Positions 1 through 8,310 of a stretch of 64,000 nucleotides of DNA are shown here, one piece after another. The notes under the pieces are model-generated. The model was not told the DNA's origin. It saw nothing but the letters and a program-made list of their open reading frames with translations, and did not search any database. Source of the stretch: Collinsella aerofaciens. GTDB lineage: Bacteria; Actinomycetota; Coriobacteriia; Coriobacteriales; Coriobacteriaceae. The position numbers and the translations under genes were made by a program. Every line of letters starts with the position of its first letter. The stretch's first letter is position 1. Location of the stretch: NCBI GenBank assembly GCA_030826265.1, contig JAPJOH010000005.1:42216-106215 (forward strand), written 5' to 3'.

Positions 1-373
1 CATCCGCAAAGGTGACCTCGGGGTTGGCGACGGTCTTCTCGAACTCGTACAGGTTGACGACGACCAGGTCGATCAGCTTAATGCCGTGCTGAGCGGCCTC
101 CTGCATGTGCTGCTCGGAATCGCGACGGGCCAGCAGCGCACCGTGAACCTTGGGGTGCAGCGTCTTGACGCGGCCGTCCATCATCTCGGGATAGCCCGTG
201 AACTCCTCGATGGGAGTTACGGGAACGCCCGCGTCCTCGATGGCACGAGCCGTGCCGCCCGTAGAGATGATCTCGACGCCAAAGTCGTCAACCAGCGTCC
301 GTGCGAAATCGACGACGCCCGTCTTATCGGTAACCGAGATCAACGCGCGTGCGATCTTCACATCAGATCCCAT
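1..373 (-). CDS. purH: PurH N-terminal part (IMP cyclohydrolase domain), cut by window edge
   Basis: Bifunctional AICAR formyltransferase/IMP cyclohydrolase, which performs the last two steps of de novo IMP synthesis in the cytoplasm. Only about 124 residues are visible because the gene leaves the window on the left. They begin MGSDVKIARALISVTDKTG and contain STGGTARAIEDAG and GYPEMMDGRVKTLHPKVHG, all typical of the MGS-like cyclohydrolase domain at the PurH N-terminus. The ATG at 373 is preferred because AGGAGG lies five bases before it; the in-frame codons upstream have no such site. The transformylase domain must lie outside. It is divergent from the acetyltransferase gene to the right. 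Confidence 0.93.
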   Translation of the reverse strand, partial: MGSDVKIARALISVTDKTGVVDFARTLVDDFGVEIISTGGTARAIEDAGVPVTPIEEFTGYPEMMDGRVKTLHPKVHGALLARRDSEQHMQEAAQHGIKLIDLVVVNLYEFEKTVANPEVTFAD

Positions 374-447
374 GCAGTCCTCCTGTCTGGTACGCCGCCG
401 TGCTCTGTGAGTCGGTGATACGTCGATCTGCAGCGCTCGCGCAGCGG

Positions 448-469
448 CATTGAAAATACTGATTCAATG
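448..469. promoter_or_regulatory. Palindrome in the purH/acetyltransferase intergenic region
   Basis: The divergent gap 374-650 contains CATTGAA, eight bases, then TTCAATG, a seven-base-arm palindrome about 75 bases upstream of purH. It could be an operator for either gene. No regulator can be named, and no clear pair of promoter hexamers was found beside it. Confidence 0.3.
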
Positions 470-650
470 TAGCGCATCGAGCGCGACGTTGCACCCCGCA
501 ACGTACGGCTGTGCAGAAAAAGTTTGCGAGCGGGGGTTGCAGGAGCGCCACTGGGCACGGTGAGTTGATGGAACACAGGGGCACCATAATTAGATGCCAA
601 TGGCGTGGTAGAACTGTGCTCGATATGCATCCGCAATAGAAAGAGGCACC

Positions 651-1292
651 ATGGTCTCGCGGGTTCTCTACCGATCGTTTGACACCGAAGATTTCGACGC
701 CATCGCGCTGATCATGCAGCAGCTTTGGCACAACAACTCGGATAACGATGAGTACAACCGCCTCGAAGCCGCGTGCGACCTTGCCTACTGCCTTTCTTCC
801 TCGACGTTTTCGCAGGTTGCAGTTATAGATGGCGAGGCACGCGGCATTTCGCTTGCGCGTGCGGGACAGAGCTCCGGCGCCGCCGTCAGGGAACATTGGA
901 TGGATACTGAGCGTGCACTGCTGTCGCAGATGCGTGAGCTAGAACCCGAGTCGTGCGCCGAGTATCTCTCATTTGTGCGCGCCACCATTCGAACCAACAA
1001 CCGCCTGCTCGAGAAAAGCCCACTGCCGCATGACAACGAGGTCACGCTGCTCGCCGTCGACCCTGACGTCCACGGCTTGGGCGTGGGATCAGTGCTGCTC
1101 GACGCCGCAATCTCGCATCTGTCCTCGTGCGGAGCGACCAGCGCACACCTGTACACCGACTCCAACTGTTCGTGGAAGTTCTACGAGCTGCACGGCTTTA
1201 AGCGCACCGCCACGCACCGCGCCAACCGCGAGGAACGCCGCCACGCCATGCCGCGCGAAAGTTTCCTCTACGAGCTGGACCTAACCGTCTAG
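651..1292 (+). CDS. GNAT family N-acetyltransferase
   Basis: Predicted acetyl-CoA-dependent N-acetyltransferase of 213 residues. The GNAT fold is in the C-terminal half: the strand LLAVDPDVHGLGVGSVLLDA carries the Q/R-x-x-G-x-G-type loop (HGLGVGS) that binds the acetyl-CoA pyrophosphate. It is followed by the usual C-terminal segment with YELHGFKR. The N-terminal half looks like a domain specific to this subgroup. A purine-rich GAAAGAGG stretch precedes the ATG. The substrate cannot be read from the sequence. It stands alone between purH (divergent) and a DUF2207 gene (convergent), and a tandem repeat starts over its stop codon. Confidence 0.8.
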   Translation: MVSRVLYRSFDTEDFDAIALIMQQLWHNNSDNDEYNRLEAACDLAYCLSSSTFSQVAVIDGEARGISLARAGQSSGAAVREHWMDTERALLSQMRELEPESCAEYLSFVRATIRTNNRLLEKSPLPHDNEVTLLAVDPDVHGLGVGSVLLDAAISHLSSCGATSAHLYTDSNCSWKFYELHGFKRTATHRANREERRHAMPRESFLYELDLTV

Positions 1293-1400
1293 GCCCAGCA
1301 GCAGCACCTAGTCGTTGGGCGCTAACCGTCTAGGCCCAGCAGTAGCACTTAGTCGTTGGGGACGTTCTTAAATGACTAGTCGTTGGGGACAATCTTCGCA
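1281..1400. repeat. Tandem 41-bp repeat with CTAGTC...GACTAG inverted motif
   Basis: CTAACCGTCTAGGCCCAGCA begins at 1281 (overlapping the acetyltransferase stop) and again at 1322, a tandem duplication of period 41. The second unit runs into a short inverted repeat at about 1348-1380 (TTAGTCGTT, GGGGACGTTCTTA, AATGACTAG), followed by another AGTCGTTGGGGAC. The same inverted motif occurs at 19682-19714 between hisJ and hisE. It sits between convergent genes, so it may act as a weak terminator, but no T-run follows. Confidence 0.75.
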
Positions 1401-1471
1401 GGCAGCGCATAAAAATGGGATGGATCCGTCGGCAGTCGCCGGAGAAGATCCATCCCAAAAATCAAAGCTCG

Positions 1472-3415
1472 CTAGAACGTTCCGCCGCCGCCTCCGCCGA
1501 CGCCGCCGCCTCCGCCGCCCGAGAAGCCGCCACCACCGCCGCCGCTCGAGCTATCGGAACTCGAAGCCAGCTCGCGGATGCTCTCGTGATACACATCGTT
1601 AAACGAATCGAGCGGCGACTCGGTACCGTAATGATGGTAGTACCACCAGTAGCAGGGGTAATTGTCGTAGAAACCGTCGGCCTCGCGCACCTCAGGAGGA
1701 ACAGCCTCGGCAAGCTGACGCAGGACTTCCTTCGAAACGCCCAGCGCCGCACCCATCACCAGAAGTTTATTCCACAGGACCAGATCGCCGGGGACGGCCT
1801 CCTTTAGGCGCGTGAAGTCCTCGAGCCAATGCTTAAGCGCCCTGCAGCGAGCCGCCACCTCGGCGCCCTCCGGCGTAAAGCGGCGGAACGTAAGGCCCAC
1901 GCCAATACCCACCAGCGCTATCGGCACCGAGATAACCGCGGCGATAATGTTCGCCTGTGCGCCGTCGGTAAAGAAGATGGATCCCACGGGAACGAAGGCG
2001 ATCAGAATACCAAGAACCAGGCAAAACACCATTGCGACAATGCCGTCCGAGGCAACGTACTCGCTATCGGCCAGCTTGCCCTTAACGGCGTTCTGATAGT
2101 CCTCGAGCTTGTCGCCCACGGGCGTAGCGTGCTGCTTGACGTAGTGCTGCAGCTCGTCAAACGTGCGTGAGCGATCGCCGTTCTCGTCGGGCTTAGCACC
2201 GGCAAAGAAGACCTTAAGCACCATGTGGTCAATGCCCTTGGCCGATTTCCAGCCTGCATCACTCACCGTCACGCGATACGTCTGCTCTTCTTTTTCACGC
2301 CCCAACAGACCCTTCTTGGCCTTAGTCACGGTCGCCTGCTCCAGCTTGATCACACGGTCGTCAGTGAGTTTCATGAGCGTGGCGATATATGCCTGATCGG
2401 GCACCTCGTTCCAGCTCATGAGGGCCGAAAGCACGGCGGGATGGTCGGCCGAAGGCACATCGCGGAAATATTCGTCCTGGAAAAGCGGCTTGGGCTTGCG
2501 CTTGCGCAGCTTAAGGACAACGATTGTGCCAGTAAAGGCCACCGCCGCGACAACACTTAGCACGGCAAGTGCATTGGCAATCATGCGAGCGTGAGCGCGG
2601 CGGGCGTTAGCCTCGTCGGCCCATTCCTTCTCTTCGCTCAGGATCGTTGACATGCGCTCTTCGCCCGAGGCGGCAAGCTGCGGCACCCAGTCGCTGGGGA
2701 AGGCGATGCGTGCCTCGGCGAATTCGCCCTGATGCACGCAGGGAATGGTATAGGTGACCATGGGCTCGTCCTCATCGAGCGACACGTCGCCCGTCAACGG
2801 GCCGTGGCCCCATGCGCGGAAGTTATCGCCCTTGACGGCCGCCGTCCCGGCAGCGGCATTTGCGAAGTACACTTCCATCTCGACGTCATCGGAATCCGCA
2901 GACCAGCCGTCACCCACGAACTTCCAGTAGAGCTCGGCGGTATCGGCCCAGTTCATGACCGCACCGGTCATGGAATAACTCACGTAGTAGATTGCGCTGT
3001 CGCCGCTCTCGTGAGGGCTGAATATCTTAATCTTTACGCCGTCACCAGTCTGCTCGACCGTGTAGACGCCAGAGTCACCCTTGTTCGCGCTATCGACTTT
3101 GTTAAACGCGGTGTCCTCTTCCTCGACACTCAGCACGTCGACGCTCGCCGAGCCGCCCTGCTGGTTGGTGCCCGCATTGATCTCCCAAAACACGCCGTTG
3201 ATGTCGTCATCGAAATCAAACTGGCGCCCCTCGACAACGGTCAGCGATCCGTCAGCCTCAACCGTGGCGCCGATATAGGTTTGGGTCATGGAGTAGCCAT
3301 CGGCGTGCGCGGCGGCGGGAAGCAGCAGCAACGCAAACGCGACAAACGCGCAGGCGGAAACGAATCGCGCAAACAAGCGGCGCTGCCGGCAGGCATTGGC
3401 AACGGGGGCGTTCAT
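1472..3415 (-). CDS. DUF2207 domain membrane protein with glycine-rich tail
   Basis: Secreted-then-anchored membrane protein of the DUF2207 family, function unknown. From the ATG at 3415 (AAAGGA upstream) it has 647 residues. A signal peptide ends near AAAHADGYS. The extracellular DUF2207 region follows with GVFWEINAG-like strands, then a transmembrane segment around ANALAVLSVVAAVAFTGTIV and a cytoplasmic part. A pair of further membrane helices follows (IVAMVFCLVLGILIAFVP and NIIAAVISVPIALVGIGVG). The C-terminus is a run of glycines with FSGGGG, as is common in this family. Longer upstream starts would bury the signal peptide, so they were not used. It is monocistronic and convergent with the acetyltransferase. 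Confidence 0.85.
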   Translation of the reverse strand: MNAPVANACRQRRLFARFVSACAFVAFALLLLPAAAHADGYSMTQTYIGATVEADGSLTVVEGRQFDFDDDINGVFWEINAGTNQQGGSASVDVLSVEEEDTAFNKVDSANKGDSGVYTVEQTGDGVKIKIFSPHESGDSAIYYVSYSMTGAVMNWADTAELYWKFVGDGWSADSDDVEMEVYFANAAAGTAAVKGDNFRAWGHGPLTGDVSLDEDEPMVTYTIPCVHQGEFAEARIAFPSDWVPQLAASGEERMSTILSEEKEWADEANARRAHARMIANALAVLSVVAAVAFTGTIVVLKLRKRKPKPLFQDEYFRDVPSADHPAVLSALMSWNEVPDQAYIATLMKLTDDRVIKLEQATVTKAKKGLLGREKEEQTYRVTVSDAGWKSAKGIDHMVLKVFFAGAKPDENGDRSRTFDELQHYVKQHATPVGDKLEDYQNAVKGKLADSEYVASDGIVAMVFCLVLGILIAFVPVGSIFFTDGAQANIIAAVISVPIALVGIGVGLTFRRFTPEGAEVAARCRALKHWLEDFTRLKEAVPGDLVLWNKLLVMGAALGVSKEVLRQLAEAVPPEVREADGFYDNYPCYWWYYHHYGTESPLDSFNDVYHESIRELASSSDSSSGGGGGGFSGGGGGGVGGGGGGTF

Positions 3416-3506
3416 AGGCACATCCTTTGTCTGTAAAACCAACATCGCCATTGTCCCACGTTTGCGGGCACACATGACGAACATCTGGGCCAACGGAACG
3501 TCAAAT

Positions 3507-3577
3507 GGGACAAAAGTCCCACCCGAGTCCGGCGCTTAGGGACATTCCTTATCTGCCGGCAGTTTGGGACAGTCCTT
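3507..3577. repeat. GGGAC-type short inverted repeats
   Basis: TGGGAC-AAAA-GTCCCA at 3507-3522 is a perfect small palindrome. Related AGGGACATTCC and TTTGGGACAGTCC follow within 55 bases. The same GGGACA/TGTCCC ends bound the arms of the large palindrome at 16342-16447. They lie in the gap 3416-3923, which has no convincing protein gene. Confidence 0.5.
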
Positions 3578-3579
3578 GG

Positions 3580-3792
3580 CATGGCCTGCGCCAACGATAG
3601 ACACCACTCCACAGCTCCATCACAGGTGTAGCGGCTTTGTGTTGCCGCGGAATACGCTGATTGAGCCGCCAGCCGAGGGGCATAAAGCAATTGAGCGAAA
3701 ACGGTTTGCCCCTTTGCCGTTCGCTCGAGGATCATGTCCCCCTTTTCCGCGGAAACCCCGGCAGTTGCGAAGAGCTGCCGGGGTTTCTGTCG
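3580..3792 (+). ncRNA. Possible small RNA ending in a hairpin
   Basis: The gap upstream of gluQ holds no believable protein gene. It does have a GGGGCATAAA...TTTGCCCC pairing near 3679-3720 and, at 3754-3786, a strong hairpin (AAACCCCGGCAG, nine bases, CTGCCGGGGTTT) followed by TCTGTC. A plus-strand hairpin with no gene upstream suggests a short untranslated transcript, but the T-run is poor and the 5' end is a guess. It could equally be a minus-strand terminator-like remnant. Confidence 0.2.
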
Positions 3793-3910
3793 TCTAAGGT
3801 GCCGAGTTGATGGACAGGAATCAAAGCACCGAGTCTGCGGCCCGTCATACGCAATGCGGGACCTCGACAACTTACGGACCACAGTGACGCCTCCCCGTCG
3901 CGCCCCGCGC

Positions 3911-3916
3911 TATACT
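3911..3916 (+). promoter_or_regulatory. -10 element placed for leaderless gluQ transcript
   Basis: TATACT ends only seven bases before the gluQ ATG at 3924, and no Shine-Dalgarno sequence lies between. Transcription from this -10 would start at or next to the ATG, giving a leaderless mRNA. No good -35 is visible at the usual distance. Confidence 0.4.
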
Positions 3917-3923
3917 CGTCCGC

Positions 3924-4934
3924 ATGGATATCAACGCACGCAACATAGCAACGCCCGCCGCGGACGCGCCAACGACGCAGCCCGCCTCCGTCCCCGCGCC
4001 CGTCGTGGGGCGCTTTGCCCCGTCGCCATCGGGCCGCATGCACCTGGGCAACGTGTTCAGCTGCCTGTGCGCGTGGCTTTCGGCCCGCAGCCAAGGCGGC
4101 AGCATCGTGTTGCGCATCGAGGACCTGGACGATCGCTGTAAGCGCCCGGAACTTGCCGCCCAGCTCATCGACGACCTAGCCTGGTTGGGGCTGGAGTGGG
4201 ACGAAGGTCCCTACTACCAGCACGATCGCCTGGATCTGTACGAGGACGCCCTGCACCAGCTGCAGGACGCCGGCCTCACCTACCCCTGTTTTTGCACGCG
4301 CGCCGAGCTCCACACCGCAAGCGCGCCGCATGCCAGCGACGGCACGCCCATCTACCGTGGCGCCTGCAGAGGCCTTTCTGCCGAAGAGGTCGCCCGCCGC
4401 AGTGCCCTGCGCGCCCCGGCCACGCGCCTGCGCGTGCCCGCCGTCGACGACCTCGCAGACGATGTGGTCGAATTCGTGGACCGCACGTATGGTGCCCAAT
4501 GCGAAGCGCTCGCCACCGAGTGCGGCGATTTTTTGGTGCGCCGCAGCGACGGCGTGTTTGCCTATCAGCTGGCCGTGGTGGTCGATGACGCCGCCATGGG
4601 TGTTACCGAGGTCGTGCGCGGATGCGACCTGCTGGGCTCCACGCCGCGCCAGATCTATCTGCAGCATCTGCTGGGACTTCCCACTCCGCACTACGCACAT
4701 ATTCCGCTGCTCATGTCACCGGACGGCCGCCGCCTTTCCAAGCGCGACCGCGATCTGGACCTGGGCGAGCTCCGCGCTCGCTTTGGCACATCCGAGACAC
4801 TGCTGGGCTGGCTCGCCGGGCAAACAGGCATCGCGCCGGACACCACGCCGCGCACCGCCGAGCAATTGGTCGAGCACTTTAGCTGGGATGTTATCCACGC
4901 GCACCGGAAAAACATCACCATAACGGCCGAGTAG
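3924..4934 (+). CDS. gluQ: Glutamyl-Q tRNA(Asp) synthetase
   Basis: GluQRS activates glutamate and attaches it to the queuosine base of tRNA(Asp). It is a shortened class I glutamyl-tRNA synthetase without the anticodon-binding domain. At 336 residues it has an N-terminal extension of about 28 residues before VGRFAPSPSGRMHLGNVFS, which contains the HIGH-type motif. The zinc-site pattern is seen as PCFCTR followed by YRGAC. A KMSKR equivalent is present as RRLSKRDRDLDL. There is no ribosome binding site, but a TATACT box lies immediately upstream, so translation may be leaderless. It converges with a metallophosphoesterase gene 15 bases away. Confidence 0.92.
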   Translation: MDINARNIATPAADAPTTQPASVPAPVVGRFAPSPSGRMHLGNVFSCLCAWLSARSQGGSIVLRIEDLDDRCKRPELAAQLIDDLAWLGLEWDEGPYYQHDRLDLYEDALHQLQDAGLTYPCFCTRAELHTASAPHASDGTPIYRGACRGLSAEEVARRSALRAPATRLRVPAVDDLADDVVEFVDRTYGAQCEALATECGDFLVRRSDGVFAYQLAVVVDDAAMGVTEVVRGCDLLGSTPRQIYLQHLLGLPTPHYAHIPLLMSPDGRRLSKRDRDLDLGELRARFGTSETLLGWLAGQTGIAPDTTPRTAEQLVEHFSWDVIHAHRKNITITAE

Positions 4935-4949
4935 CCAAACGTCTTGCCG

Positions 4950-5675
4950 CTACGCAACATCCCAGGGCTGGAGTTCATCACCCAAGCGAACGATACAGTC
5001 GTAGAGCACGGTGTGGCGCTCGGCCGGGTTGGCATCCCGATGAAAATGGCCGTAGTACCAGCGCTTGTAGTCCAAGCGATCTTCCAGCTCATCGAAAAAC
5101 GCCGTAAGTCGATCAACGCCGGGGCAATCCCAGCCGGGCGCCGGATAGAGCGTGGGCGAAAGCATGTGCGTAGAGCAGGTGTGGGTGATTACGTAGTCGA
5201 CCTTCCAGCCCACGCTGTCGAGCTTTGTCCGTGCCTCCTCAAAGTTGCGCTCGTCCGGCAGCTCCTGCGGCCACCAGCTGGAATACGGAATGCGATATTC
5301 CTTATCCACGCTCGTGGCACCGCCCATGGTAAAGACCGTTGAGCCGTCGAGCTCAAAAACCTCGCCACGCGTCAGGCGCCGTATGGGAGAGGTATCCGAC
5401 AGGCGTTGCGTCAGCCCGCCGTGCCACAACTCCATGGGGCGCTCCGACCAGTGATCGAAACGCTCGTGGTTGCCGTCGACAAACAGCACGGTATAGGGCC
5501 GCGACTCCAGCCAGGCGATGTCGGCACATTCCTCGGCAGAGAAATCCCACGGAAAGCCAAAGTCGCCCGCGATGATGAGATAGTCGTCGCTCGTCAAACC
5601 ATCCCCAAACTCCCAGTCGCGCAGCTTTTGCATGTCGACGCCGCCGTGAATATCGCCCGTCACATAGACCGTCAT
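4950..5675 (-). CDS. Metallophosphoesterase
   Basis: Calcineurin-like metallophosphoesterase of 241 residues. The metal-binding motifs are in order: VTGDIHGG near the N-terminus, IIAGDFGFP, VDGNHERFD, then THTCSTH and YYGHFHRD toward the C-terminus. The ATG at 5675 places the first beta-strand (MTVYVTGDIHG) at the start as usual. GGGAAG lies upstream at a slightly long spacing. The substrate is unknown; relatives act on phosphomonoesters, cyclic nucleotides or dinucleotides. A second phosphatase of a different subfamily lies 1.5 kb away at 7174-7935. Confidence 0.83.
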   Translation of the reverse strand: MTVYVTGDIHGGVDMQKLRDWEFGDGLTSDDYLIIAGDFGFPWDFSAEECADIAWLESRPYTVLFVDGNHERFDHWSERPMELWHGGLTQRLSDTSPIRRLTRGEVFELDGSTVFTMGGATSVDKEYRIPYSSWWPQELPDERNFEEARTKLDSVGWKVDYVITHTCSTHMLSPTLYPAPGWDCPGVDRLTAFFDELEDRLDYKRWYYGHFHRDANPAERHTVLYDCIVRLGDELQPWDVA

Positions 5676-5760
5676 CGGATCACCACTTCCCTGTAAGTCG
5701 CTAGCCCGCATTCTGCACGATCACTAAGCCAACCGTTCCAGCCCTTCCATCCCTTAGGGC

Positions 5761-6000
5761 TTACCCCTCGTTCTTCCATCCAAACGGGTCAAGCACCCAA
5801 AAAACCAGATCGAGCACGCCGCCGGTCATCATGGCGCCGGCAAGGGCCATGCAAACGTGCAGAGAGACGGCACTTCGGAGCACGTCGAACGGCCCCAGAA
5901 CAGCCAGCAGCGCGACCGCTGCGCCGGCGAGGCACAGCGCGAGGCACGGTCCCGCGTCCTTGACGCGCTTCTTTGCGAGATGCTTGGTGTTGTCACTCAT
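5761..6000 (-). CDS. Small two-helix membrane protein
   Basis: Predicted 79-residue inner-membrane protein of unknown function. After a short basic N-terminus (MSDNTKHLAKKRVKDAG) there are two hydrophobic stretches, around LALCLAGAAVALLAVLG and HVCMALAGAMMTGGVLDLVF, then a tail ending DPFGWKNEG. The ATG at 6000 follows AAGGAG by ten bases, which is why it is preferred to longer upstream reading. It is separated by 85 bases from the metallophosphoesterase downstream. I do not recognise a named family. Confidence 0.6.
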   Translation of the reverse strand: MSDNTKHLAKKRVKDAGPCLALCLAGAAVALLAVLGPFDVLRSAVSLHVCMALAGAMMTGGVLDLVFWVLDPFGWKNEG

Positions 6001-6162
6001 CAATATCGAACTCCTTAGAGGGTCGTTGTTCAGATACATGCCGCCGCGACAGAGCAGAGCGGCAGGGTAAGTGTCACATGTCGTGCGGACATCAATGGAG
6101 AAACCGCCTGCTCGACCAACCCTTGACGCCGTTTTGCACCGGTACCCCATCCCCCGCTATCG

Positions 6163-6340
6163 AGGTCTAATACTTTTCCGCGAAGTGAACGGCTGTTTTT
6201 GAACCCCTGGAGCATCCGCATTTTCCAGTGGCAAAATCGCAGGATTCTAACGCCAAAACCGCAGGAAACGACGCCTTTAAAGTGTCGGTGCTTCAGGGGT
6301 GCGATTTCACTCGTTCACTTCTCGGAAAAGTATTAGACCT
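6163..6340. repeat. Long imperfect inverted repeat, 29-bp arms
   Basis: The arm at 6163-6191 (begins AGGTCTAATACTTTTCCG) pairs with 6312-6340 (ends CGGAAAAGTATTAGACCT) with one mismatch. An inner pairing, ACCCCTGGAGCA with TGCTTCAGGGGT, continues the stem. The element fills most of the 470-base gap 6001-6471 between divergent genes. The gap has no protein gene I can support. Confidence 0.85.
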
Positions 6341-6471
6341 TGATTCTTGGCTGTTCCGAGGGTGCACCGCTTCCTTCTCTGGAACCCTCACTAGCACTGG
6401 CGCCCCTAGCCGCTACGACCGCAAGCGTGCCTATAATGAGACATGTTTCCTGATGAGAAAGGAATCCAGAT

Positions 6472-7152
6472 ATGGACGAAGCCCAGCTTGCCGATTTGAA
6501 CGAAATCCAGGACTTTTTCAACCGTGTCGACAGGCCCTCTGTCGAGCCGATAGGCGTCAAAGACTTTATTGGTTGGTGCAACAATCCCTACAAAAATAAT
6601 TCCGATAGGACAGTAGATGACCAGGCCAATGTGCTTGGTCAAACCGTACGCAGCCTAAATTGCCTTAATGAAGACAGGCTTATGGAGATGAAATCTGCCC
6701 TGAAAGAAGGCAGGTGGAATGAATGGCTTAAAAACAATGGTATAAAAGCATCACCGGAAGATGCTGTTTTCTACCTTGCGCTTAAACACCGCACCGACAG
6801 CCAAGGGCATTACCGCTTTTACTTCGACAAAGATTCGGTTGCAGAAATCGATGCCTTTAATCCTTTCAAGGACAATACGACTGTTTTAGATCAGCAGTGG
6901 CATGTGCTCATCTCCCTGCTTGCGTTCCGTGACGTCGCCCATGCCCTAAGCAACGAGCAGCACGAATGCCATTGCCTATACCAGCACATTAAAGACTGGG
7001 ACAAAGGTGACTTGAACGCCCTGGAACTGCGATTCAGCCGTTATGCCTCCGGCACCATTGAACTTCAACTTAGACCAAAGGGTAAAAATTGGCAACGGCA
7101 GCCCTCTTCGGCGATGAACGAATGGCTTAGGGTAGCGTTGTGCAGGCCGTAG
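6472..7152 (+). CDS. Hypothetical protein, lower G+C than neighbours
   Basis: A 226-residue soluble-looking protein with no family I recognise. AAAGGAATCC precedes the ATG. It is rich in charged and aromatic residues (for example HYRFYFDKDSVAEIDAF and LELRFSRYASGTIELQL), with no signal peptide or membrane helix. Codon use is visibly more A/T-rich than the flanking genes, and a large inverted repeat lies just upstream, both consistent with recent acquisition. There is no operon partner. Function cannot be assigned. Confidence 0.6.
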   Translation: MDEAQLADLNEIQDFFNRVDRPSVEPIGVKDFIGWCNNPYKNNSDRTVDDQANVLGQTVRSLNCLNEDRLMEMKSALKEGRWNEWLKNNGIKASPEDAVFYLALKHRTDSQGHYRFYFDKDSVAEIDAFNPFKDNTTVLDQQWHVLISLLAFRDVAHALSNEQHECHCLYQHIKDWDKGDLNALELRFSRYASGTIELQLRPKGKNWQRQPSSAMNEWLRVALCRP

Positions 7153-7173
7153 GAGAACTAATCGCCCGCCAAC

Positions 7174-7935
7174 CTACTCCAGCCCTTGCCCGCTGTACTT
7201 CCCTGTCTCCGAATCGTAGTTCAGCACGACGACCTCACCGTGCTGAACTACGTTCCCATCGATGTAGTAATGGCTGGCTCCGTCATGCCATATACCGCGG
7301 TAGCCCGTGATGCCCGAGACCGCCTCGGTGTTGACGTGCCCGGCGATAACATCCAGATAGAACTTACGTCCCACGCAATCGGGCGGCATCATGGTTAACG
7401 ACTCGACAGCCGTACCAAGCTTCCAATCCTCCCCGGCTTCCTCGTCAACGCCGGCGTGCACAAAGACCTGGCCGAAGGGGCTCTCGTAAAAGTAAGGGAG
7501 TTTGCGAACCCACGCGATTATGTCCGCGCGCTCGGCCTTTATGCGCTCAACCGTAAAGGCGTAGGCCTCCTCGAACTCCCTGAGCCTCAAAAGGTGCTTA
7601 ACGTGCTTGAATGCCTCAGCGTCTAAGAAGCTCTTGGCCGTTGCCAAATTGCTGTCGGCAAGTATCCATGCCTGCGTGAAATTGGGGTCCTTCACCTCGT
7701 CAATGTACTCGAGAAACATCTCCTCGTGGTTGCCGCGCAGCGCCACAACGCAATCGCCGTAGCGCTTTTGCAGGTCCATGACGAGCTCGAAGACCCCGAG
7801 TGAATCGGGGCCTCGGTCGCAGTAGTCGCCAAGCAAAACCAGCTTGGAGTCCTCGACATCGAGGTCGACGGTGGAAAGCGATGCCTTGAAGGCGTCCAAG
7901 CACCCGTGAATGTCGCTCATAGCGTAGATATGCAC
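7174..7935 (-). CDS. PPP-type serine/threonine phosphatase-like metallophosphoesterase
   Basis: Metal-dependent phosphatase of the PPP superfamily (bacterial PrpA/ApaH-like branch), 253 residues. The signature motifs are clear: MSDIHGC, LLGDYCDRGPDS and LRGNHEEM, then VFVHAGVD and a later GHVNTEAV histidine. The start is taken as the GTG at 7935 (VHIYAMSDIHGC), which gives the first beta-strand before the DIHG motif and has GGGGGG just upstream; starting at the ATG at 7920 would remove that strand. It could act on phosphoproteins or diadenosine polyphosphates. It converges with the hypothetical gene at 6472. Confidence 0.8.
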   Translation of the reverse strand: MHIYAMSDIHGCLDAFKASLSTVDLDVEDSKLVLLGDYCDRGPDSLGVFELVMDLQKRYGDCVVALRGNHEEMFLEYIDEVKDPNFTQAWILADSNLATAKSFLDAEAFKHVKHLLRLREFEEAYAFTVERIKAERADIIAWVRKLPYFYESPFGQVFVHAGVDEEAGEDWKLGTAVESLTMMPPDCVGRKFYLDVIAGHVNTEAVSGITGYRGIWHDGASHYYIDGNVVQHGEVVVLNYDSETGKYSGQGLE

Positions 7936-8310
7936 GTATGACCCCCCTGTTTGCGCCGGGACCCCACTCGTTTGTGCCATGCGGCGCGGCGGCCCCCCTG
8001 ATTTCGCGGGCGCCGGGCAACCTTGTCCTGTCACGCCCCTCAACATGATTAAAAGTATATCTCGCCGTGCGGACACAAATTTACGCCTGAGCTCCGAGCG
8101 CCCCGTGCACGTTCGCCCAGAGGGACAGCCTTTCCCCACCGCCACCCAAAAACTCATCCAACATTAATCTTGGCTCAAGAATCGCTTAATCTATAACCTG
8201 CACTATAGAGTTCGACCAAGGGCGGGGCGGCGCAACGCAAACCGCCGAACGCAACGCTCGCGCCCGAGCAAATTGCCCGGCGTCGCGCCCATCGAACGAA
8301 AGGACAGGTC
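7936..8310. other. Intergenic stretch between divergent genes
   Basis: These 375 bases separate the PPP phosphatase from the DUF4342 operon. I see no credible protein gene or long inverted repeat. A minus-strand TATACT (8054-8059) could be the -10 for the phosphatase, and a plus-strand promoter candidate is listed separately. Confidence 0.5.
8170..8197 (+). promoter_or_regulatory. Candidate promoter of the DUF4342/two-component operon
   Basis: TTGGCT (8170-8175) and TATAAC (8192-8197) are separated by 16 bases, about 110 bases upstream of the DUF4342 start. The -10 is a good match and the -35 is moderate. Confidence 0.4.
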
